This document shows, one piece after another, positions 18,249 to 26,360 of a DNA stretch of 37,494 bases (positions are counted from its first letter, which is position 1; the number at the start of each line of letters is the position of its first letter). The notes below the pieces were generated by a model. The model worked only from the letters and a program-made list of their open reading frames with translations, made no database searches and was not told the DNA's origin. The translations under genes were made by a program, and so were the position numbers. The DNA lies in assembly GCA_030604635.1 (NCBI GenBank), contig JAUVVL010000003.1:1-37494 (forward strand). The letters run 5' to 3'. The stretch comes from Desulfobacteraceae bacterium (GTDB taxonomy: Bacteria; Desulfobacterota; Desulfobacteria; Desulfobacterales; UBA11574).

Positions 18249-18387
18249 TTTGACCGGTCTGCTCCACGCAATCCCCGCCTTTTAAGGCGGGGTCGAGGGG
18301 AGCTATATGAAATTGAAAAAATCCTTACCGGGCTGCGAAGCACTGCCGGGAGGCAGAACCCCCGCCCTTTAGGGCGGGGAGCTTCAC
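18249..18387 (-). repeat. IS200/IS605-like non-autonomous element, long copy
   Basis: Read on the minus strand it starts GTGAAGCTCCCCGCCC and ends GGAGCAGACCGGTCAAA, exactly as in the copy at 12505-12579. It keeps an extra middle section of about 65 bases and a second hairpin CCCCGCCTTAAAAGGCGGGG. The shorter copy looks like an internal-deletion derivative. No transposase gene remains. Confidence 0.72.
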
Positions 18388-18514
18388 ATCCGGCACTAAT
18401 ATTTGACAATGTCTCGGTTACGTCAACAAATCAGCAATGAATTTGGTATGATGCATAGGTTCTATATCAAAAACATAATCGAGTCGCGGCAGGGCGGGCA
18501 CTTTAGGCACTCAT

Positions 18515-18547
18515 TTATATTTTATCACCAGTGGGCTCCAACAATTT
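18515..18547 (+). repeat. short dispersed repeat, copy 1
   Basis: TTATATTTTATCACCAGTGGG, five variable bases, then ACAATTT. The same arrangement (20 of 21 bases, five variable, ACAATTT) is at 27357-27389. Confidence 0.65.
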
Positions 18548-18568
18548 GTATAGAAACTGCTAAATTCT

Positions 18569-19078
18569 TCATGAGATATCCGAGCTGAGCGTATATCTTG
18601 CTAAAAGGCTTCCCTGCCAGTATGAATTTTCCGGATTTTGAAAAAAAGCCTTGAAAAGTTCCAGGCTCTCTTTGCGCAAGATATTCGGCACAATTGAAAT
18701 CCGATGATTTTTATAAAGTGGCGACAGTTTTGTCAAATCACACCTTGTTCCTCCTCCCATTACGTCTTCATAGGCGTAAACGATTTCGCTGATACCGCTT
18801 AGAATCAGGGCGCCCATGCACATCAGGCAGGGTTCTAAAGTGGTAAAAAGGATGATTCCGTTTTTGTCCGTATTTATTTCCAGATTGATCAGGCGCTTTA
18901 ATGCTATCATTTCGGCATGTTCAATTTCATTTGGAAAATCTCCTGCGGTACCTTTTCTAGAACCGGTTGCCAGAATCTTGTCTTGATGTACCATCACACA
19001 GCCTACCGGAAATTCGCCCACAGAAAGTGCTTTTTTTGCCTGGTCCAGTGCTTTTCCCATGAAGTGCTCATAATTCAT
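18569..19078 (-). CDS. TadA-like nucleoside/tRNA adenosine deaminase
   Basis: A cytidine-deaminase-fold zinc enzyme. The zinc and proton-shuttle motif HAEMIAL and the second site PCLMCMGA are intact. The N-terminus MNYEHFMGKALDQAKKALSVGEFPVGCVMV is typical of TadA, which makes inosine at the wobble position of tRNA. The C-terminal half (YAYEDVMGGGTRCDLTKLSPLY) departs from textbook TadA, so it could act on a free nucleoside or base instead. The track ORF starts at 19255; I use the ATG at 19078 because the upstream residues do not resemble the family. That gives 169 residues. It lies 25 bases after the broken HsdR_N-like gene, on the same strand. Confidence 0.85.
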   Translation of the reverse strand: MNYEHFMGKALDQAKKALSVGEFPVGCVMVHQDKILATGSRKGTAGDFPNEIEHAEMIALKRLINLEINTDKNGIILFTTLEPCLMCMGALILSGISEIVYAYEDVMGGGTRCDLTKLSPLYKNHRISIVPNILRKESLELFKAFFQNPENSYWQGSLLARYTLSSDIS

Positions 19079-19103
19079 AATAACTATACGCCTCTTTTTA
19101 TAA

Positions 19104-19657
19104 TTAACATATGTTGTCATCACACAGACAGCTGTCGTCGACTTCAAAAGCATAAATAATTTTAGATTCCATTGTAGCCTGTTTGGCCGAAATCGGATTA
19201 AAATGTGTATCGGCAACTCTGTCAATGAGTTCGGATCTGTCAGGTATCGATTCAAGGCCGGATGAAATTACCTTACCTGTCGCACCTTCAATAATATCTG
19301 CCTCCTTACCGTTTGTAACAACAACCACCGGCACCTGATAGGGCGCCACAAGTCTCGATGCTGCAAGTGCAGGGCGGTGCCTGGTTACCAGAGAGCCGGG
19401 GCCATATTTTACCATCATGCAGATTCTGCCGGACAGGGTAACTTTAAAATCAATCTTTACAATAGCTTTTTGTTTTCAGCCTTTACAATAAGTTTACAGC
19501 GGGGTTCGATTTCCTTCTTAAGGTATCCTTTATTATTTACAAGCAGGCGAGCCAGTTTCTGTCTGTACCTTTCGTCATGAGTATCTTGAATGGTTGTGCC
19601 GGAGGTAAAATCGACCAGTTCGCCGAGTATGAGATGATGGCTTTGTGTTTTTTTCAT
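19104..19657 (-). pseudogene. HsdR_N-like protein, frameshifted
   Basis: Two ORFs (19657-19457 and 19418-19104) together form one protein of about 184 residues. The first has ERYRQKLARLLVNNKGYLKKEI; the second has VKYGPGSLVTRHRPALAASRLV and ends in a Cys-rich tail (DDSCLCDDNIC). As I recall the family, it resembles small stand-alone proteins with the type I restriction enzyme R N-terminal (PD-(D/E)XK-like) domain. The frames join at an A5 run on the coding strand (plus 19467-19471), in CAAAAAG. One extra base there would restore AIVKIDFKV. This may be a true mutation, a sequencing error, or less likely a programmed -1 shift. No methylase or specificity subunit is nearby. Confidence 0.65.
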
Positions 19658-19677
19658 TACGATTAAGTGAGGACGGG

Positions 19678-19716
19678 GTTTTCAGGACATAATAAAAAAT
19701 GGTTTTCAGGATGTAA
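19678..19716 (+). repeat. 16-bp direct repeat upstream of dgt
   Basis: GGTTTTCAGGACATAA (19678-19693) and GGTTTTCAGGATGTAA (19701-19716) match at 14 of 16 bases, 23 bases apart start to start. They lie between the divergent HsdR_N-like gene and dgt. They could be a paired operator, but no known regulator motif was recognised. Confidence 0.45.
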
Positions 19717-19768
19717 AGTGCCAAATACTTCTTTACAATTTATTTTGCCTATGAATAATTGCAATGTT

Positions 19769-20824
19769 ATGAGTATTCGTGAAGAATTTGAAAAACGTGA
19801 AAGTGGTTTTATTTCTCCTTTTGGATGTCTTAGCGGCGAATCCCGGGGCCGGATGAGGCCGGAAGAACCCTGTCCTATCAGAACCATTTTTCAGGTGGAC
19901 AGGGACCGAATTATATATTCCAATGCATTCAGGCGCTTAAAACATAAAACACAGGTTTTTCTATCCCCTTTGGGCGACCAGTACAGAACCCGTCTTACCC
20001 ATACACTTGAAGTTGCTGAAATAGCAAGAACAATAGCACGTGCCATGCATCTTAACGAGGATCTGGTCGAAGCCATCGCCCTGGGCCATGACCTGGGACA
20101 TACCCCGTTCGGACATAGCGGCGAAACGGTTCTTAAAGAGATATATTCACCGGATTTTACACATAGGGAACAGAGCCTGCGTGTCGTCGACATCCTGGAA
20201 AATAACGGCAAGGGGCTCAATCTCACATATGAAGTTCGTGACGGAATCTTAAAGCATTCCAAGGGTTATGGAAAGATTATTTCAGATGATCCCGATGAAC
20301 AGGCCTGCACCATTGAAGGGAATATTGTCCGGATTGCCGATATTATGGCATATCTTAATCATGATCTGGACGATGCTATACGAAGCGGTGTCATCAAGCA
20401 GGATCAAGTGCCTGATTCATGTATAAGAATTCTTGGACGCACGCATTCGGAGCGTGCCAATACAATGATAAAGGATCTTGTATTTTCAACTTATGTTCGC
20501 GACGAAGAGCTGTATCTAAATATGAGTGATGAAGTCTATTCCACCATGACCGAATTGAGACAATTCCTTTATGAAAATGTGTATCGGTCACCCCATGTCC
20601 ATGGTGAATTTGTAAAGGCCAAGAAGATTCTGACCGAACTTTACACATGTTTTATTGACAATGAAAAGATGCTTATAAAAGAACTTGCCGATATGGAGAT
20701 GTCAGAGTGTAATAATTATAACCAGCCCAATGAGAGGATCATTTGTGATTTCATTGCCAGTATCACAGACCAATATGCGCTGACGCTCTATGAAAGAATC
20801 TTTTTTCCTTCGCCACAGTTTTAA
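19769..20824 (+). CDS. dgt: dGTPase-family deoxynucleotide triphosphohydrolase
   Basis: This HD-domain enzyme hydrolyses dNTPs (classically dGTP) to deoxynucleoside and tripolyphosphate. The family path is clear: YSNAFRRLKHKTQVF, RTRLTHTLEVAEIAR (first metal His), LGHDLGHTPFGHSGE (HD pair), then IVRIADIMAYLNHDLDDA (late metal Asp). The track ORF starts at 19667, but the first 34 residues look unrelated. I prefer the ATG at 19769 (MSIREEFEKRESG), giving 351 residues. The Shine-Dalgarno is weak, and the ATG at 19751 is also possible. Two YkgJ-type genes follow on the same strand, probably in one transcript. Confidence 0.93.
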   Translation: MSIREEFEKRESGFISPFGCLSGESRGRMRPEEPCPIRTIFQVDRDRIIYSNAFRRLKHKTQVFLSPLGDQYRTRLTHTLEVAEIARTIARAMHLNEDLVEAIALGHDLGHTPFGHSGETVLKEIYSPDFTHREQSLRVVDILENNGKGLNLTYEVRDGILKHSKGYGKIISDDPDEQACTIEGNIVRIADIMAYLNHDLDDAIRSGVIKQDQVPDSCIRILGRTHSERANTMIKDLVFSTYVRDEELYLNMSDEVYSTMTELRQFLYENVYRSPHVHGEFVKAKKILTELYTCFIDNEKMLIKELADMEMSECNNYNQPNERIICDFIASITDQYALTLYERIFFPSPQF

Positions 20825-20864
20825 GCTGTGTTCTCTTTACGCGCAAACATTTCGTGAAGAAACT

Positions 20865-21467
20865 ATGGACTCACTATCCAGAATCCAGCATAATACCTAT
20901 GCACCTTTTTTAGACCGGTTTAAAATAATTTTTGCATCCATGGATCTAAAATACAAAGAAGCTGCCGATTATTACGATTTTAATTGTACAGGATGCGAAG
21001 ACAATTGCTGCTTTACCCGTTTCTTTCATCATACCCTTTTGGAATACCTTTATATTATGGAGGGGTACGGCACTCTTGATCATGAAAAACAGGTAGAGGT
21101 AAAGCGCAGGGCGTTGGAAGTATGCCGAAAAAACGATGAGGCTGAAGAAAAAGGAATGTCTCTGCGGGTGATGTGTCCGCTTAATTTTGACGGATTGTGT
21201 CTGATTTATGATTATCGCCCTATGATATGCAGGTTACACGGTATCCTTCACGAACTCCATAGACCCGGTCAGAGCATAATGTATAGTCCTGGCTGCGATA
21301 CTTTTACCAAACAGTGTCAAGAAAAAGAGCTTTTTAAGTTTGACCGGACGCCATTTTACGTTGAAATGGCCGAGCTGGAAAAGGAGCTGAAACAGGCGGC
21401 CGGCATGAGACAAAAGATCAAAATGACCGTTGCGCAGATGATAAAAACGTTAACCCATTACCAATGA
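20865..21467 (+). CDS. YkgJ-type cysteine-cluster protein (1)
   Basis: The cysteine pattern of the YkgJ/UPF0153 family is visible: CTGCEDNCC, then CPLNFDGLCLIYDYRPMICRLHG. The family is thought to bind zinc or an iron-sulfur cluster; the function is not established. The track start at 20790 overlaps dgt; the ATG at 20865 (MDSLSRIQHN) removes the overlap and leaves 200 residues. The C-terminal part is helical and charged. It lies 40 bases after dgt and four bases before the next YkgJ-type gene, suggesting one operon. Confidence 0.85.
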   Translation: MDSLSRIQHNTYAPFLDRFKIIFASMDLKYKEAADYYDFNCTGCEDNCCFTRFFHHTLLEYLYIMEGYGTLDHEKQVEVKRRALEVCRKNDEAEEKGMSLRVMCPLNFDGLCLIYDYRPMICRLHGILHELHRPGQSIMYSPGCDTFTKQCQEKELFKFDRTPFYVEMAELEKELKQAAGMRQKIKMTVAQMIKTLTHYQ

Positions 21468-21471
21468 CTTT

Positions 21472-22266
21472 TTGTATAACAGCTTGAAATACTTAGACAT
21501 AGAGAATCTTGACAGCTTGCCCGGTATAAGACTTGAAGATGGTGACACGTTTTCATTTCGTTGCTGTCCGGGAATTGCCTGTTTTAATCGATGCTGCCGC
21601 AATCTCAATCTTTTTTTATACCCCTACGATGTAATCTTTTTGAAAAACCGGCTCAATCTGCCCTCGGATCAATTTTTGGACAAATATGTGGATATCGTTT
21701 TGCGGAATTCTAACTTCTTCCCCGAAGTACTCCTTGGTATGTCCGGGGACCAGGAGCGAACCTGTCCTTTTTTAAGTGACGCCGGCTGTACGGTTTATCC
21801 TGACCGCCCGGATACCTGCCGGACGTTTCCGGTGGAACAGGGTGTTTATTACGATGCTGCCAGTAAAACAACAAAACTTATCCATTTCTTCAGACCCCCG
21901 GATTTTTGTATGGGGCAGCACGAGAAGAAAGTGTGGACGATCCAAGCATGGGCTCAGGATCAGGGAGCTGTTGTTTACAATCAAATGACTTTGCTCTGGT
22001 CGGAAATAAAGCGCATGTTCCAGGACAACCCCTGGGGTCTTGAAGGTCCGGAAGGGCCCAAAGCCAAAATGGCTTTTATGGCTACCTACAATGTCGATCA
22101 GTTCCGCGATTTTCTGTTTAACAGCACTTTTCTGAAACGCTACAAGCTTAAATCGGCAATCCGCAAAACAATCCGCAACGACGATGTGGAATTGATGAAG
22201 TTTGGATTTGAATGGGTAAAATTTTTCATCTGGGGAATACAAACCAAATCTTTCAAACTCAGGTAG
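21472..22266 (+). CDS. YkgJ-type cysteine-cluster protein (2)
   Basis: This 264-residue protein has CCPGIACFNRCC near residue 31 and CPFLSDAGCTVYPDRPDTCRTFP near residue 97, the same two-part Cys pattern as the gene at 26361. The two proteins also share an N-terminal TFxFxC segment, the LxxYDxxxLKNxL motif and a closing (G)xxWxK(F/Y) segment, so they are paralogs. The start is TTG at 21472, four bases after the previous gene; no good Shine-Dalgarno is seen and an alternative TTG is at 21484. The biochemical role is unknown. Confidence 0.85.
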   Translation: MYNSLKYLDIENLDSLPGIRLEDGDTFSFRCCPGIACFNRCCRNLNLFLYPYDVIFLKNRLNLPSDQFLDKYVDIVLRNSNFFPEVLLGMSGDQERTCPFLSDAGCTVYPDRPDTCRTFPVEQGVYYDAASKTTKLIHFFRPPDFCMGQHEKKVWTIQAWAQDQGAVVYNQMTLLWSEIKRMFQDNPWGLEGPEGPKAKMAFMATYNVDQFRDFLFNSTFLKRYKLKSAIRKTIRNDDVELMKFGFEWVKFFIWGIQTKSFKLR

Positions 22267-22527
22267 TTTTCGATTAAAATAAAAATTCAGCCATGGGCAG
22301 ATAGGCAAGGCACGCTCAAGCTTGCTGAAAATCTTAGAAGATGAAAAAATCGATCTTGACAATCAATCCCGCCTTCGCTATTTGGATTTCGATCTTTCCG
22401 TTTCTTTCATATTTCCATATGTTGGGGTGAACCAGGAAACACTACATAATTTGAAATTTTCGATTAACCGCTCTCAAAAAGCGAGTTCTTATCAATTAGA
22501 ATAAGCCACAGGAGGTTCCCCAAAGCC

Positions 22528-23239
22528 ATGCCAGAGTTCCTCAATACCTCTCGTCATGTGCAGCAGAAAGATTATCCTTATTTCCGGCAGCTGCGGAACA
22601 AGGTGGTGATGGCGCTCCTGCTGGTCTCTTTGCTGCCACTGCTTACCATCGGCAAGATATAATGTATTACTCCGCCACTAAAGCGCTGGAGCAGAGAACC
22701 TTGGAATCCCTCCGCCTGGAGGTTGCCAAACACAGGGAAGCCACCGACCGGTTTTTGTTAGAGCGCACCAGAGGCCTGAACCTGCCGGCCCTGACCCAGC
22801 AGGGAGCACTGAAGCGTGTTTTTCGCTCGCTCCAGGACGTCGTGCCATGTTTTGTGGACCTGGGGATTATCAATGGTCAGGGGCGGCATCTGGCCTATGA
22901 GGGACCTTACCAGTTACTGTCAAAAAATTACAAGGATGCCAAATGGTTCAAGGCTGTTATGGAGCATGGCTTCTATATCAGCGATGTTTTTTCTGGTTTC
23001 AGAAAAGTGCCTCCACCGTAGCCGATACCGGTCCAGGCATCCCTGAGGAAAATCTCAAGCAAATCTTTGAGCCTCTTTCCACCGCGAAGCCGACAGGAAC
23101 AGGGCCGGGATTGGGACTCCCCAGATCTGCCAGCATTATAGAAAAATTGGGAGGGAGCATTTCCGTGGAGAGTAAACCGGATAAGGGGGCGTCATTCATC
23201 GTAGAGCTCCCATTCCGGGTGAAATATCCCGGTCCATAG
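22528..23239 (+). pseudogene. sensor histidine kinase remnant
   Basis: A good Shine-Dalgarno (AGGAGG) precedes the ATG at 22528. The frame encodes a short N-terminus and one membrane segment (VVMALLLVSLLPLLTIG), then hits TAA. A shifted frame from 22662 continues as an extracytoplasmic sensor region (ALEQRTLESLRLEVAKHREATDRFL), ending at 23021. A third frame then gives only the end of the HATPase domain: VADTGPGIPEENLKQIFEPL (G1 box) and GTGPGLGL (G2 box). The second half of the sensor, any HAMP, and the HisKA and N boxes are missing. Two frameshifts and an internal deletion make this a dead gene. Confidence 0.82.
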
Positions 23240-23291
23240 AGATCTTTTCCACAGGTGTGAACTGCTGTTTTTCTGCCTGAATGCGTGTGCC

Positions 23292-24683
23292 ATGATTAAA
23301 AGAGAGATCATCAAGCAGGCCATTGACGCCATATCCAGGAGGTCCCCCGACATAGGGTATTCTCTGGATGAGATGCTCGGTGTGGGTCTCATAGACGCTC
23401 CCCCAAAATCAGACATGACTGTCGACGGGGATGAGTTTTGGTTCCTTTTCGAAAACCAAATAGTACCGGTCACCAAGTACGTCTATATCCACGAAGCCAC
23501 TGTTCCCATAGAACAGAGCCTGTTGATTAAATATGGTGAGACCCTCAAAAAGCAGGAACTTGAGGATGAAGGAAACCATCTGGATTATCGAGTAGTTGCC
23601 AGAGAGATTCGCTCGGCAGGCCTAAGGTTCATGGTCACCCATGAAATCGATTATGCGCTGGCGCGCCTCAGGGAGTCCCTGGGAAGGCCAGAAAGCCGTG
23701 CTGATTTTCCATCCGCTGCCCCCCGGTCCAAAGATCGCATCAGGTCAACCTTTTCAAAAACCGGGAGGAACACAGTATCTTATCAGGATCTCATTCTCTT
23801 TCTTGAGAAACTTAAGCACGACAGCCGATGCCTTGACATAGGAAAAGATGAGGCTGACCCGGCCATTCTATTTCGCGGGCTGGTTGATATTTCTATCCCG
23901 GCCTATTTCATACGGTTTCCCTATTGTATGGACAGCCTGATGCAGGTGGCAGAGGCCAACATGGAATTTTTCCATGTCCGTTTTCTCTTAAACTGCCTGT
24001 TGCGGGGACTGGAAAGGAATCTGTTCGCCTGCGTGGTGCAGCAAAGAATTGTAGGGCTGACCTATCTTATTATTAAATACCGGGGGTTTTACAAGCAGCT
24101 GTACGGTGAATATATAGCCACCCTGCGCGGCAGGTCCGCAGCCCGGGCAGGGCCCTCCTCTGAGCCACCCCTTAAAGGTGTGGGCACCTTTTTGCTGGCC
24201 GGGGTCTGGCTGCTGTGGAAAAACGTCCTTGTAGGTATCAAGGAACTGGTCATTGACACAGAGGTGGAAGCCAGGCATGTCTACGAGTCTGCCGGTTTTC
24301 AGAGCAGGGGGCTTTCCGTCTTGGTGTTGAATCGTCCCAAAGGTTATCTGTTGAAGAGCATCCTGGTGATGATCAATAATTGCCGGGATCTCAGGCTGAA
24401 GGTGATTAAAGAGATCGAGGCAATCATCAAAAGACAGATTAAAGCTCTGCGGAAGAAGGCCAAGAGCGACGGAGAGAAATCAGCGAGGAAAGTGGTAATT
24501 GAGGCCGTTAAGGAGTGTCTGAAATCAAGGACACCTCCGGAATTGTCCAAAATAGCGGTCACTAATCTTTTGAGGTACAAAAAAAAGATTCCGGAATCAG
24601 AAGAACTCATGCAGTTTGCCTTGAAACACGCCTCCGGTGAAATAAAGGCCTATATTAGACATGCAGCAGGTACTTGTCGTTAG
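23292..24683 (+). CDS. GNAT-domain protein of unknown function
   Basis: This 463-residue ORF is intact. Residues about 200-350 look like a GNAT acetyltransferase: strand QRIVGLTYLIIKYRG, an acetyl-CoA loop KGVGTFLLAG (295-304), and the late helix/strand EARHVYESAGF (326-336). The first 130 residues form an unrecognised domain and the last 110 are a Lys/Arg-rich helical tail. The ORF overlaps by 23 bases the start of a broken HDAC/AcuC-like gene, so the ancestral pair may have been a protein acetylase plus deacetylase, comparable with Bacillus AcuA/AcuC. Both flanks are pseudogenes, so expression is uncertain. No clear Shine-Dalgarno precedes the ATG. Confidence 0.7.
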   Translation: MIKREIIKQAIDAISRRSPDIGYSLDEMLGVGLIDAPPKSDMTVDGDEFWFLFENQIVPVTKYVYIHEATVPIEQSLLIKYGETLKKQELEDEGNHLDYRVVAREIRSAGLRFMVTHEIDYALARLRESLGRPESRADFPSAAPRSKDRIRSTFSKTGRNTVSYQDLILFLEKLKHDSRCLDIGKDEADPAILFRGLVDISIPAYFIRFPYCMDSLMQVAEANMEFFHVRFLLNCLLRGLERNLFACVVQQRIVGLTYLIIKYRGFYKQLYGEYIATLRGRSAARAGPSSEPPLKGVGTFLLAGVWLLWKNVLVGIKELVIDTEVEARHVYESAGFQSRGLSVLVLNRPKGYLLKSILVMINNCRDLRLKVIKEIEAIIKRQIKALRKKAKSDGEKSARKVVIEAVKECLKSRTPPELSKIAVTNLLRYKKKIPESEELMQFALKHASGEIKAYIRHAAGTCR

Positions 24684-24958
24684 AGACGAACGGTTTGCAC
24701 GCCCCCTTGGAACAGTTTCCCTAATTAGAGAGTCCCAGACTGATCAAGGCGATTCATTCAGTTTTGCTTAATGCCACCCTGGAGGGGAAATCAGTTGAAG
24801 TTCCGCCGGGACCGGCTTCAGCGAAAAAACTCGCCTGGGTGCACACCTCCAGTCATATTGAGCGCGTGGCCCAAAGCGCGGGCAAGCCGCTTACCTCTTT
24901 TGATGATGAAACCTCCATTGAAAGTTGGAACACTCGAAGTTACCACTCGAAGAACTGA
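24661..24958 (+). pseudogene. HDAC/AcuC-like deacetylase remnant
   Basis: From the ATG at 24661 the frame reads MQQVLVVRDERFARPLG, then shifts. After a one-base frame change it continues ESPRLIKAIHSVLLNATL, VEVPPGPASAKKLAWVHTSS and HIERVAQSAGKPLTSF. These match, as I recall the family, the first 100 or so residues of bacterial histone-deacetylase-like proteins. The frame ends at 24958 and the zinc-binding catalytic core is absent. It is a truncated, frameshifted relic directly following the GNAT gene. Confidence 0.72.
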
Positions 24959-25534
24959 GTATTATAATGACCACTATTGTCTCTCCACAGTTTGCACTCG
25001 CCGTTTTGAATCTGCGATTTTTTTCGATATTCACAATAAACCAGGCTAAATCAATGAGTTTTGATGGCTGCCTTTTGCAGGCATCCATGGCATGATTTTT
25101 GACTAATCATACCATTATGCTTTAACGCCTAATTTTCTGCATGTTTTTTGCGCATTTAGGGGGCAAACTTTTCGAACACGACATGGATACTGATTATAAG
25201 TAGCGGTATGGAATCTACGAAAGCTGAAATGAAGGGCATCCTCAAATATTGCTGATCTCGCTACCATTAGAATCTGGTGTTCTTTTGGGAGCTTTTGAAA
25301 TAAGGTGCCAATGCCACACATATCATACGGCATGGGCGGCGGAGGTGAGCATCCTGGTGCAGGTTCAGGCATGCTGAAGTCTGTTAACCCTGACGCGGTG
25401 GGAAAATGGATAACTGAGTTGAGGGAGAACCAGTAGGTTTCCGTGCAGCTATGTGATCTTATGGCTTTTCCTGTAATTACTGTTTCTTAAGAGAGAGAGA
25501 GACCTTTATAATCCAAAACCTGCATTCTAAAATC
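24959..25534. other. degraded spacer after the HDAC remnant
   Basis: About 575 bases without a recognisable gene. A small plus-strand ORF (25311-25436, separate entry) has no known match. A GA dinucleotide run lies near 25490-25502. The stretch is probably decayed coding sequence. Confidence 0.45.
25311..25436 (+). CDS. possible small ORF, 41 residues, unrecognised
   Basis: The frame starts MPHISYGMGGGGEHPGAGSG and ends ITELRENQ. The Gly-rich start and the well-formed amphipathic end look protein-like. It follows an in-frame stop, and no Shine-Dalgarno stands out. It could be the C-terminal fragment of a lost gene. Low confidence that it is expressed. Confidence 0.25.
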   Translation: MPHISYGMGGGGEHPGAGSGMLKSVNPDAVGKWITELRENQ

Positions 25535-26350
25535 CTAAAGCACTCCTTTCGGCATGGGCGGAACTTTTTCCCCGCCCAAAACATAACCGCCGTCCAGCCG
25601 CAAAACGCTTCCGGTCATATACGGCGCATCTTTGATAATATAAAGCACCGCCTTGACCACATCTTTGATGGTGCCGGTGCGTCTTAGCAACGTGTGGTCG
25701 ATGAGGGACTCTTTCTGTTCATCGCTGAGCAAATCCCAGCCCATGGTTCTTTCTCCATGCCGGGTTTCAACAAATCCCAACATGATTTCATTGACGCGCA
25801 CCTGAGGCGCGCCGATGCGGGCCCATGTTTCGGTTAATAGCGAAGTCCCGCGGTTTGCGGCTGCATAGCCGTCATTGAATATGTAGCCGGCAGGACCTGA
25901 CCGTCCAACAATGCCTGCAATAGAAGAAAGGTTTATGACAACACCGTCTCCAGATGCCTTGAGATGCGGCAGGGCATATTCAAAAATCCACCTTTTTGCA
26001 CGCAGAGTGGTTGCCATTTCAAGGTCCCACTGTTCCTGGGCATAAGGCCCGTGAACCACCGGCCAACCACCACGTTCGATGTTATTAATCAGAATGTCAA
26101 GGCGGCCAAAATGATCCACAACATTCTTAATAAGACCTGGAATTTTGTCGGTCCTAAGCAGGTTGGTTCTGATAATCAGGTGATCCCGACCGGTTTTGGC
26201 AAAGTCCTGCTGCATTTCATCAAGACTTTCTTCCCAGTCGAAATAGTTTAAGGCGACTTTTGCCCCTCCCTGTGCAAGGGCAAGCCCGATCCCCTTTCCT
26301 ATCCCTTTAACAGCCCCGAGCACCAGGGCTACTTTGTCTTTGATTTCCAT
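25535..26350 (-). CDS. short-chain dehydrogenase/reductase-like protein with altered catalytic site
   Basis: A Rossmann-fold SDR of 271 residues from the ATG at 26350 (MEIKDKVALVLGAVKGIGKGIG), chosen because AAGG lies eight bases upstream and this places it ten bases after the preceding YkgJ-type gene. NAD(P)-binding GAVKGIGKGIG and the ILINN strand are present, as is INLSSIAG with the catalytic Ser. In the active site the usual YxxxK is YAAAN, so the Lys is replaced by Asn. An extra GYIFND segment precedes it. The C-terminus has the normal TGSVLRLDGGY. The substrate is unknown; loss of Lys suggests a changed or non-catalytic role. Confidence 0.85.
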   Translation of the reverse strand: MEIKDKVALVLGAVKGIGKGIGLALAQGGAKVALNYFDWEESLDEMQQDFAKTGRDHLIIRTNLLRTDKIPGLIKNVVDHFGRLDILINNIERGGWPVVHGPYAQEQWDLEMATTLRAKRWIFEYALPHLKASGDGVVINLSSIAGIVGRSGPAGYIFNDGYAAANRGTSLLTETWARIGAPQVRVNEIMLGFVETRHGERTMGWDLLSDEQKESLIDHTLLRRTGTIKDVVKAVLYIIKDAPYMTGSVLRLDGGYVLGGEKVPPMPKGVL

Positions 26351-26360
26351 AAGCGTAACC

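Larger units (their letters stand above)
17832..18568. other. repeat-filled spacer upstream of infC
   Basis: About 740 bases without a credible gene. It contains a hairpin TCCGCCA/TGGCGGA (17920-17941) about 100 bases upstream of infC, which could lie in the infC leader. It also holds the composite repeat at 17968-18160, the IS200-like element at 18249-18387 and a short repeat at 18515-18547. No confident promoter was seen. Confidence 0.6.

Noticed and set aside
18185-18409. Minus-strand ORF of 74 residues upstream of infC
   Set aside because: It is made almost entirely of the IS200-like element.
19457-19657. Proven programmed -1 frameshift in the HsdR_N-like gene
   Set aside because: CAAAAAG allows only imperfect P-site re-pairing and no clear stimulator hairpin was found; kept as an open possibility, not a claim.
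21772-22362. Minus-strand ORF of 196 residues opposite the second YkgJ-type gene
   Set aside because: The plus-strand protein has conserved Cys motifs and a full-length paralog; the minus frame has none.
22322-22504. Plus-strand ORF of 60 residues after the second YkgJ-type gene
   Set aside because: No Shine-Dalgarno or recognised domain; AT-rich spacer composition.
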